Assembly (NCBI GenBank): GCA_964354365.1
Contig: CAYGZM010000073.1
Location: 1-17,643 of the forward strand
Source of the DNA: CAYGZM01 sp964354365
GTDB lineage: Bacteria; Planctomycetota; Phycisphaerae; Sedimentisphaerales; Anaerobacaceae
Direction: 5' to 3'
Length of the DNA: 17,643 nt
Shown one piece after another: positions 12,626 to 17,643 of the stretch (positions within the stretch are counted from its first letter, which is position 1; each line of letters starts with the position of its first letter). The notes beneath the pieces are model-generated. The model saw only the letters and a list, made by a program, of their open reading frames with translations. It had not been told where the DNA came from and made no database searches. Made by a program: the position numbers and the translations under genes.

Positions 12626-13534
12626 TCACGACCGCCACGTTAGCCTTGTCACACTTCCATCCTTTTTCTTATTGCCGCCTGTGGCGTGCAGGATGAACTG
12701 CCCGCCTCGCCCGCTCAGCGTAGCCTCCACCCAGCCCACCGGTTCGTCGTCGTTGAAATTGTACCCCGTCGCAGGAAGGTTGATCAGAGCAACCCCCTTG
12801 TACTCCGAAAATCGATACTCGTGCGAATGGCCATAGACAATCGCCTTGACCTTTCGAATCGGCCGAATCAAATCATAAAAACGAGGCACATCCAACAAAT
12901 CACCGTCACGATCTCCCAGCGTGTGGTGAAAGCACAGAATCGTCGGAGTATCATCGCAGCTTTTCAAATACCTCTCTATCCACGTCCTCTGTGCGTAGCC
13001 GAGCAGCCCGGGCGCCTTGTTCACGAAGAAAAGAGAATCCAGCATAATCAAACGAACCGCCGGCGTGTTCGCAACAACCACGCACTTGCCCGCAACTGCC
13101 TGTCTTTCCCCGGGCGACTCCTCAAAGACCTTGAGAAAATTGTCCCGGTCGTCATGATTGCCAAGCGCCATAAAGACCGGCGTTTCTTTAGCAAGCGGCG
13201 TCAACAGCTTCTTTAGATTCGCGTAATCGCCCAACCGGCCCGTCAAACGCGCCAAGTCGCCCGTAATCGCAACGGCGTCTGGTGCATTTGCGATTATCTG
13301 AGGAACGATCTTCTCCAGGTTCCGGTGGGGGTAAAACTCCCGGTAATTGTCGTTCACGTCCTCCGGGATGTGCGTATCGCTCAGCAGTGCCCACCGAACC
13401 TCGCCCTGCCCTCTTCGGCTTTGCCACCCGCCTAACGTGCTGCAGCCGCCGAGCGTCACCATCGCCCCAAGAGCAGCCAAACTGCCCTTGACAAAACCCC
13501 TTCTATTCATCGAGTTGCCGAATACTGCCGCCAT
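12626..13534 (-). CDS. Tat-exported calcineurin-like metallophosphoesterase
   Basis: A 302-residue metallophosphoesterase with all metal-binding blocks: LLSDTHIP (50-57, D53 and H55), AITGDLARL (89-97, D93), ALGNHDDR (123-130, N126 and H127), LCFHHTLGD (200-208) and VYGHSHEYRF (233-242, H236 and H238). The N-terminus NRRGFVKGSL (10-19) is a twin-arginine motif followed by a hydrophobic stretch and a lipobox-like TLGGC (C31), so it is probably exported folded and lipid-anchored. Substrate unknown. Start: 13534 gives the frame shown, but ATG at 13510 (MNRRGF) puts the Tat motif at the usual place and is equally likely; neither has a clear Shine-Dalgarno. It is 269 nt downstream of the SDR gene, across a large inverted repeat, so it may be transcribed separately. 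Confidence 0.85.
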   Translation of the reverse strand: MAAVFGNSMNRRGFVKGSLAALGAMVTLGGCSTLGGWQSRRGQGEVRWALLSDTHIPEDVNDNYREFYPHRNLEKIVPQIIANAPDAVAITGDLARLTGRLGDYANLKKLLTPLAKETPVFMALGNHDDRDNFLKVFEESPGERQAVAGKCVVVANTPAVRLIMLDSLFFVNKAPGLLGYAQRTWIERYLKSCDDTPTILCFHHTLGDRDGDLLDVPRFYDLIRPIRKVKAIVYGHSHEYRFSEYKGVALINLPATGYNFNDDEPVGWVEATLSGRGGQFILHATGGNKKKDGSVTRLTWRS

Positions 13535-13623
13535 AGAATGCTACCTTCCACATTCTGCGTGTTCTTTTATTAACGTCCCAAAGGTTGGGGGCAATCTGGT
13601 TGTTCAGTTTCGGAACAGCGAAT

Positions 13624-13718
13624 AGCGTTTATCGCTTTATCCGCTACCAGCAGAACGGCTCTGCGAGATTCTCGCAGCCGTTTTATTACCTGCTGTCAGC
13701 CCTAATGCGATAAACGCT
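13624..13718. repeat. 95-bp nested palindromic element
   Basis: The outer arms AGCGTTTATCGC (13624-13635) and GCGATAAACGCT (13707-13718) are perfect 12-bp inverted repeats. Inside, CAGCAG (13648-13653) faces CTGCTG (13690-13695), and AACGG plus CTGCGAG (13654-13667) pairs with CTCGCAG plus CCGTT (13671-13682) around ATT. The whole stretch can fold into one long hairpin. It lies between SDR and metallophosphoesterase genes. It contains no ORF. Confidence 0.55.
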
Positions 13719-13803
13719 TTCTTACCCCATAGTGTTTTCCCCACAAATCTTGGGACGATACCGTTCTTTTGTGCCCAAAGGAATACCCTGACCGCGGCCC
13801 GGC

Positions 13804-14565
13804 CTACGCCCTCATATACAGCCCGCCGTTGACGGAGATATACGCGCCGGTAATAAAACTGGCCGACTTGCTCGCCAGGAAAAGTATCGCATTGGCGACA
13901 TCCTCGCCCGTGCCGTTCCTGCCGAGCGGGGTCTTCTTGGCAACCTCCTTGCAGCGCTCGGGCGTGCTGTACTGCTCGTGAAAGCGGGTCTCGATAAAGC
14001 CGGGCAGGACGCTGTTGACCCGGATGCCGTACTTGGCGAATTCCTTCGCCATCGAGATGGTCTCCGCCGCCACCGCCGCCTTCGCGCCGGCGTACATCCC
14101 CGAGCCGCCGTTTCCGCCGGTGTGCCCCGCCACCGAGCCGACGTTGACTATAACGCCTTTGCTCTTCTTCAGATACGGCACCGCTGCCCTGGTAACCAGA
14201 AACACGCTGCGGACGTTCGTAGCATAGACGTCCTCGTGGTACTCGAGGGGCGCGCTCTCGAAGAACTGCCTGCCGACCATTGTGCCCGCATTGTTCACGA
14301 GGATATCCATCCCGCCCGCCGCCGCCGTGAATTCCCTGACGGCCTCCTCGGCCTGCTTCTCGTCGCGCAGATCGCCATAAACGACTGTGCCGTCACTATT
14401 CCTCTTCACCGCCCTGAGAGTCTTCTGTGCGCCCGCTTTGGTGCGGAAGTAGTGGACTCCCACGTAACAGCCCTGTTGAGAGAAGAGAATCGCGGTCGCC
14501 TGTCCGATCCCGCTGCTCGAGCCGGTGACTAAGACCCTTTTGCCTTTTAGATCCTCGTAAACCAT
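13804..14565 (-). CDS. SDR-family NAD(P)-dependent oxidoreductase (FabG-like)
   Basis: A 253-residue classical short-chain dehydrogenase/reductase. Motifs: TGSSSGIG (14-21) for cofactor binding, YGDLRD (63-68), NNAG (91-94), Asn117, and the catalytic Ser144, Tyr158 and Lys162 (YAGAK). The C-terminal NSVLPGFIET (184-193) and SFITGAYISVNGG (236-248) are as in 3-oxoacyl-ACP reductases and sugar or polyol dehydrogenases. The substrate cannot be told from sequence; no fatty-acid synthesis genes are near. The ATG at 14565 has only a weak Shine-Dalgarno. It starts 79 nt after the small unknown gene downstream of thioredoxin, and may be read from the thioredoxin promoter. Confidence 0.88.
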   Translation of the reverse strand: MVYEDLKGKRVLVTGSSSGIGQATAILFSQQGCYVGVHYFRTKAGAQKTLRAVKRNSDGTVVYGDLRDEKQAEEAVREFTAAAGGMDILVNNAGTMVGRQFFESAPLEYHEDVYATNVRSVFLVTRAAVPYLKKSKGVIVNVGSVAGHTGGNGGSGMYAGAKAAVAAETISMAKEFAKYGIRVNSVLPGFIETRFHEQYSTPERCKEVAKKTPLGRNGTGEDVANAILFLASKSASFITGAYISVNGGLYMRA

Positions 14566-14644
14566 TGCTCACATCCCGTATAGCGTATCGACCGGCATTC
14601 TCGTACTGAGAAACCGCCGTCCCGAGTCGGCCTTTCGCAGTTCG

Positions 14645-14986
14645 TTATTCGAGGTGCGGCGCCTCCATCTTGAGATACAGAGGTATCTCTGCGTCCCCTT
14701 TAACAAGGCTGTAATTCGAATTATACCTTTCGTCCGGGAAGTCGTCGATTATTTTATACGCTATTCTATAGCCCTTGGTGAAGGTGCTCGGCTCAACAAA
14801 CTTATAGCCGTTCTCCGGAAACCACAATTCCGGCGTGAACTCCTTTCCCTTCTCAAGCTGCCTTCTCAGCGAAGCCGCATCTCTCTCCGGGTCGTTCCGC
14901 GGACCTTTAACGGCGTATCCTTCGCCGAGCAACTCGTCGAGATACTCAGCGCTATTCAACGGCTGGAGGTCTTTTGCATCGTCCAT
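14645..14986 (-). CDS. Small protein of unknown function, downstream of thioredoxin
   Basis: 113 residues from the ATG at 14986, preferred over the in-frame ATG at 15001 because AGAGGTGG lies at proper distance before it. I do not recognise the family. No signal peptide or membrane helix is visible. The protein is soluble and charged: LNSAEYLDELLGEGYAV in the N-terminal part, a basic middle, then PELWFPENGYKFVEP and an aromatic-rich end (GYRIAYKIIDDFPDERYNSN). There are no cysteines. The frame begins immediately after the thioredoxin stop codon, so it is almost certainly co-transcribed with trxA. Confidence 0.65.
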   Translation of the reverse strand: MDDAKDLQPLNSAEYLDELLGEGYAVKGPRNDPERDAASLRRQLEKGKEFTPELWFPENGYKFVEPSTFTKGYRIAYKIIDDFPDERYNSNYSLVKGDAEIPLYLKMEAPHLE

Positions 14987-15001
14987 TTGGCCACCTCTCA
15001 T

Positions 15002-15337
15002 CTATAAGTGCGAGTCTATCTTCTCCTTAAGGTCGCTCTCAAAGCTCAGCGTGACCCCCCTCATCTGGTCTACTATCTCGCCGTCTTTGTAGATATTGAT
15101 CGTGGGGATGTTCTGGATGCCCGCCTTGATGGCTGCGCCACGCTGCTCGTCAACATCGACTTTGCAGACCTTCAACCTCCCCTCGTATTCCTCGGCTATC
15201 TTATCAAGAACCAGACCGGTCATCCGGCATGGCCCGCACCATTCAGCCCCAAAATCCACCACCACGGGGACTTCTGAGTTCAATACCTCGCTCTCATAAT
15301 TCTCATCGGTGATGTTAATTGCCTTGCCTTCGTCCAT
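15002..15337 (-). CDS. trxA: Thioredoxin
   Basis: 111 residues with the thioredoxin active site EWCGPCR (32-38; Cys34 and Cys37), VDFGAEW before it, DVDEQ (61-65) and the cis-proline region NIPTINIY (76-83; Pro78). It reduces protein disulfides and is recycled by the TrxB encoded just upstream. The ATG at 15337 follows AAGGAG by 8 nt. A near-consensus promoter lies at 15389-15417, so although trxB is 201 nt upstream on the same strand, trxA can be expressed on its own together with the small downstream gene. Confidence 0.95.
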   Translation of the reverse strand: MDEGKAINITDENYESEVLNSEVPVVVDFGAEWCGPCRMTGLVLDKIAEEYEGRLKVCKVDVDEQRGAAIKAGIQNIPTINIYKDGEIVDQMRGVTLSFESDLKEKIDSHL

Positions 15338-15388
15338 CTTGCACGCTCCTTAAGGTAATCAATATCAGAAAGCACAATGCACGCCGAC

Positions 15389-15417
15389 ATACTAAAATGC
15401 GGCACGCCCTGTGTCAA
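15389..15417 (-). promoter_or_regulatory. trxA promoter
   Basis: On the minus strand a perfect TTGACA (15417-15412) and TAGTAT (15394-15389) are 17 nt apart. The expected start near 15382 leaves a leader of about 45 nt. Confidence 0.7.
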
Positions 15418-15538
15418 CCAGGATTTCGCGCATGAAGCAGCCCGACATCACGACAAGCCGGTGTTACCCCACACGATGCCGGAAATTCAAGGGTGAGTAT
15501 GTGCAACTGCACTTGGAACAAGGTAACGATATCGGCTC

Positions 15539-16471
15539 CTACGCTTCATCGTTATCGCAAACAGAGGTTTGGTTTGCCAGATACTGATAAGCGCTATGGG
15601 CTGCAACAACGCCTTCCGCAACTCCTGTTATGGCTTGTTTGAATTTACTGTCAACCACGTCCCCGCACGCGAAAACTCCCTTAACATTTGTCTCCGAATC
15701 CCTGTTTATTACTATTTCACTTTTTTCGTTTGTTTTTACTCCTATCGACCTGGCCAAATCGGAAGTGGGAATGTGCCCGACTTCAACAAACAAAGCGTTG
15801 AGCTTCAGCTCCGTTGAACCCTTGTAGGCTTTGTCGAGGATTACACCGTCAACAAATGTATCTCCCTTTATTTCTGTTATGTTTGTGCTGTTTATTATTT
15901 CTATCCTTTTGTTTTGCTCGACTCGCTCGGCATTTACCGGTTCCGCCCGTATCTTTTCTCTTCTGTAGATAATATAGACTTTCTTCCCATACTCCGCCAA
16001 AAGCAGCGCTTCTTTCGCCGCCGAATCCGAGCCGCCCGCAACGCCGATGATTTTGTCTTTGTAGAGAACGCCGTCGCAAAGCGCGCAATAATGAACTCCC
16101 TTGCCTGCGAATTCCTTTTCTCCCGGGACGTTCAGCTTGCGCAGTCTCGTCCCCGTTGCGAAGATTATTGTCTTTGTCTTGTGTGTTTTGTCTTTGGTGG
16201 AGACCTCAAAACAGTCTGCGTGTTTTTCAACCTTCTCGGCTCTTCTCTCTAAAATTTCGATCTCGTAGTCTTTGGCATGATCTTTGATTCTATCAAACAG
16301 CTCCATGCCCGTTGTCTTCTTGAAACCCGGGTAATTGCCGATGTCATCCGTCAGGATTAACGTCCCGCCCAGGTTCTCTGCGACGACGAGCGTTTTCAGC
16401 CGGAACCTGCCTGCATATAATGCGGCAGAAAAGGCTGCAACTCCTCCGCCGATTATTATCAAATCATACAT
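15539..16471 (-). CDS. trxB: Thioredoxin reductase (NADPH)
   Basis: A 310-residue flavoenzyme passing electrons from NADPH through FAD and a redox-active disulfide to thioredoxin. FAD site: LIIIGGGVAAFSAALYAGR (4-22). Active disulfide: YCALCDG (128-134; Cys129 and Cys132). NADPH site: GVAGGSDSAAKEA (143-155), with YRREKIRA (169-176), whose arginines match the 2'-phosphate-binding HRRxxxR pattern and favour NADPH over NADH. The second FAD motif is GVFACGDVVD. The middle residues of the active site are A-L rather than the common A-T. It is coupled to the glutaredoxin gene: the upstream stop and this ATG are separated by one base. This completes a local glutaredoxin-reductase-thioredoxin set. 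Confidence 0.93.
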   Translation of the reverse strand: MYDLIIIGGGVAAFSAALYAGRFRLKTLVVAENLGGTLILTDDIGNYPGFKKTTGMELFDRIKDHAKDYEIEILERRAEKVEKHADCFEVSTKDKTHKTKTIIFATGTRLRKLNVPGEKEFAGKGVHYCALCDGVLYKDKIIGVAGGSDSAAKEALLLAEYGKKVYIIYRREKIRAEPVNAERVEQNKRIEIINSTNITEIKGDTFVDGVILDKAYKGSTELKLNALFVEVGHIPTSDLARSIGVKTNEKSEIVINRDSETNVKGVFACGDVVDSKFKQAITGVAEGVVAAHSAYQYLANQTSVCDNDEA

Positions 16472-16472
16472 C

Positions 16473-16706
16473 TTACAGGTTCAACGCCTTCTCTATTGCC
16501 TGTTGATCGAAGCCGACAATTATTGTCCCATCAATGTCGAGAACGGGAACGCCCATTCGCCCTGATTTCTGCAGGAGCTCACTCCTCGCGGCCAGGTCCT
16601 CTGCAACGTCCTTGTCCTCAAATTCGATGTTGTGTTCTCTCAAAAAATCCTTCGCTCTATGACACCATGGGCATGCCTGGGTCGAATAAACAATTGTTTT
16701 TGCCAT
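16473..16706 (-). CDS. Glutaredoxin-like protein (NrdH/YruB type)
   Basis: A 77-residue glutaredoxin fold with VYSTQACPWCHRAK (6-19), active-site Cys12 and Cys15, the Val-Pro turn GVPVLDIDG (52-60) and the end VGFDQQAIEKAL (64-75), as in the small YruB/NrdH-like family. Such proteins are often reduced by thioredoxin reductase directly rather than by glutathione, which fits the coupled trxB gene. The CPWC site differs from the CPYC of classical glutaredoxins. The ATG at 16706 follows AGAGGTG. The first gene of the pair, it is probably read from a promoter upstream such as 17001-17029. Confidence 0.88.
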   Translation of the reverse strand: MAKTIVYSTQACPWCHRAKDFLREHNIEFEDKDVAEDLAARSELLQKSGRMGVPVLDIDGTIIVGFDQQAIEKALNL

Positions 16707-16785
16707 TTCTTACACCTCTGATATTAGTTTGCAGGCTGTCTTTCACGCATCCTACTGCCGCATTTCATAAGTCCTATGACTATCC

Positions 16786-16823
16786 TGTCATTTCGACCGA
16801 GCGGAGCGAGTGGAGAAATCCGT
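16786..16823. repeat. Intergenic hairpin repeat (TGTCATTTCGACC type)
   Basis: The segment starts TGTCATTTCGACCGAGCG and ends GTGGAGAAATCCGTC. The ATTTC and GAAAT ends face each other around a GAGCGGAGCGAG core. I recognise this sequence type as a recurrent intergenic repeat seen in many unrelated environmental bacteria. Only one copy is in this window. Confidence 0.55.
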
Positions 16824-16939
16824 CAAAACAGTTACAATCTTTTTGTCTCATAGTCGCGCCATTTACGAAATGTTGTACTACCAGCGCTTTGCGGTTTAGC
16901 GCCAATTATGCTGCGTTCCTTCAATTCTCACCCCAGGCC

Positions 16940-16981
16940 CTCATTCGTAAGATTGATGGCCTTGCCTTCTTCGTACTCCTT
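16940..16981 (-). pseudogene. Possible 5' remnant of a thioredoxin gene
   Basis: On the minus strand 16972-16940 reads EEGKAINLTNE, close to codons 2-12 of the trxA here (DEGKAINITDE): 7 of 11 residues and 25 of 33 bases are identical, with differences mostly at third codon positions. An AAGGAG (16981-16976) lies just upstream, as in trxA, but no start codon remains. The frame stops after GLG and no WCGPC follows. Upstream is a TTGACA-17-TAGTGT promoter like that of trxA. Confidence 0.4.
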
Positions 16982-17000
16982 GCAGAAAAATAATACCGCC

Positions 17001-17029
17001 ACACTAAAACCCAAACCGCCCCCTGTCAA
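17001..17029 (-). promoter_or_regulatory. Promoter-like pair upstream of the glutaredoxin-trxB operon
   Basis: On the minus strand TTGACA (17029-17024) and TAGTGT (17006-17001) are 17 nt apart, resembling the trxA promoter in hexamers and spacing. If active, it would give a leader of about 290 nt before the glutaredoxin start. Confidence 0.5.
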
Positions 17030-17113
17030 ATACCTTTACCGGTCTTTTCTCCGCGCGCCCCGGAGTCCCGCAGGCGGCCCGGCCTTCGCCCGCAAAACCG
17101 ACCGTCCGGACGC

Positions 17114-17643
17114 CTACTTCCCCCTGGAGATGTATGAGCCATCTTCTGTGCTTATCCGCACGACCTCCCCGACCTCGATGAAGGGAGGCACCCGTGTCTT
17201 AAGGCCTGTCTCCAGAACGGCATCCTTTAACTGATTTGTAACCGTCGCCCCGCGGGCAACCGCGCTTGTCTCAATAACGCTCAGATCAACTATCTTCGGC
17301 AGCTCCAGGGTCACCACATTGCCTTCATGCAATAGGGCCGTCAGGCGCGTGTTGGGCTTAAGGAACTTTACGGACTCCCCCATCAGCTCATTAGTAACAG
17401 TCAGCTGATCGTAGGTCTGGCTGTCCATCAGAATGTGCCCGGTCTTGTCAGAGTACAAGTAATCCATATCTCGCCGGTCAAGGTATGCATGCTCAATCTC
17501 TTCGGTGGAGCGCAACCGCTTCTCGAATGTGACCCCGTCGCACACCCGTCGTATCTTGGCCTGCACGAACGCCCGCAGATTGCCCGGTGTCACGTGCGTC
17601 GCCTGAACACATACGTATAGTTGGCCATCCATAGTAACGGCCA
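17114..17643 (-). CDS. efp: Elongation factor P, partial (N-terminus off window)
   Basis: Relieves ribosomes stalled at polyproline. 176 codons are visible; the frame continues past the right edge (AVT precedes the internal Met at 17632), so about 10-15 N-terminal residues are missing and that Met is not the start. All three beta-barrel domains are present: MDGQLYVCVQATHVTPGNLRAF in domain I, MDYLYSDKTGHILMD in domain II, and the C-terminal signature VPPFIEVGEVVRISTEDGSY. The tip of the domain I loop reads TPGNLRAF, putting Asn where E. coli EF-P has the modified Lys34. This type is, from memory, usual in planctomycete EF-P. Confidence 0.93.
   Translation of the reverse strand, partial: AVTMDGQLYVCVQATHVTPGNLRAFVQAKIRRVCDGVTFEKRLRSTEEIEHAYLDRRDMDYLYSDKTGHILMDSQTYDQLTVTNELMGESVKFLKPNTRLTALLHEGNVVTLELPKIVDLSVIETSAVARGATVTNQLKDAVLETGLKTRVPPFIEVGEVVRISTEDGSYISRGK

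Larger units (their letters stand above)
16707..17113. other. Gene-free region between EF-P and glutaredoxin
   Basis: No intact gene. It contains a widespread-type hairpin repeat (16786-16823), a GCGCT/AGCGC hairpin (16884-16902), a possible thioredoxin 5' remnant (16940-16981) and a promoter-like pair (17001-17029). The part next to the EF-P stop is GC-rich with small inverted repeats but has no clear terminator. Confidence 0.55.

Noticed and set aside
13978..14532. Plus-strand frame of 184 codons over the SDR gene
   Set aside because: Antisense to a complete SDR with all catalytic residues; no recognisable domain.
1..17643. CRISPR array
   Set aside because: No regularly spaced direct repeats of 24-40 bp with unique spacers are seen; repeated blocks are two or three copies at irregular distance.

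Overview
The window looks like a chromosomal segment of a Planctomycetota bacterium, most likely class Phycisphaerae. The reasons are two pseudopilin-like proteins with an FTLVELLVVIAIIALL start and a C-terminal H-x10-DG signature, an Aquifex-type aconitase, a eukaryote-like UDP-sugar pyrophosphorylase, an EF-P with a TPGN tip, and many lipoprotein or Tat-exported enzymes. This placement rests on family recognition, not on a marker-gene tree. No rRNA, tRNA, CRISPR array, IS transposase or phage gene was seen.

Layout. (1) 1-3669, minus strand: a compact operon of aconitase, a LOG-family nucleotide-binding protein and a secreted protein with a duplicated domain (runs off the left edge). A 172-bp MITE-like element (3702-3873), flanked by a 13-bp near-perfect direct repeat, sits in the aconitase 5' leader. 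(2) About 3965-7635, minus strand: two stand-alone transcription units, each with a sigma70-like promoter, a conserved RNA-like element at the transcript start, a long leader (about 370 or 620 nt), one pseudopilin gene and an intrinsic terminator. The two proteins are about 85% identical by hand alignment, yet the leaders are mostly unrelated except for the promoter-proximal element. That element is also repeated a second time in one leader. (3) 7720-9903, plus strand: UDPGP-type pyrophosphorylase, an orphan DUF2442 protein behind a possible DUF4160 remnant, and a GIY-YIG-like protein. (4) 9962-11107, minus strand: a lipoprotein galactose mutarotase with a consensus promoter. (5) 11305-12571, plus strand: a DUF488 protein with its Cys-rich partner, diverging from galM. 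(6) 12626-16706, minus strand: Tat-exported metallophosphoesterase, SDR oxidoreductase, a small unknown protein, thioredoxin, thioredoxin reductase and a glutaredoxin. A possible degraded thioredoxin start lies upstream. (7) The EF-P gene runs off the right edge.

How the parts fit. The Grx-TrxB-Trx genes form a complete NADPH-driven thiol system. The aconitase operon is central metabolism with two passenger genes. The pseudopilin units are probably exported filament or type II secretion components under leader-RNA control. The DUF488 pair is a recurrent two-gene module of unknown function. The best candidate for something undescribed is the pseudopilin leader element, copies at 5572-5650, 5388-5460 and 7511-7593.
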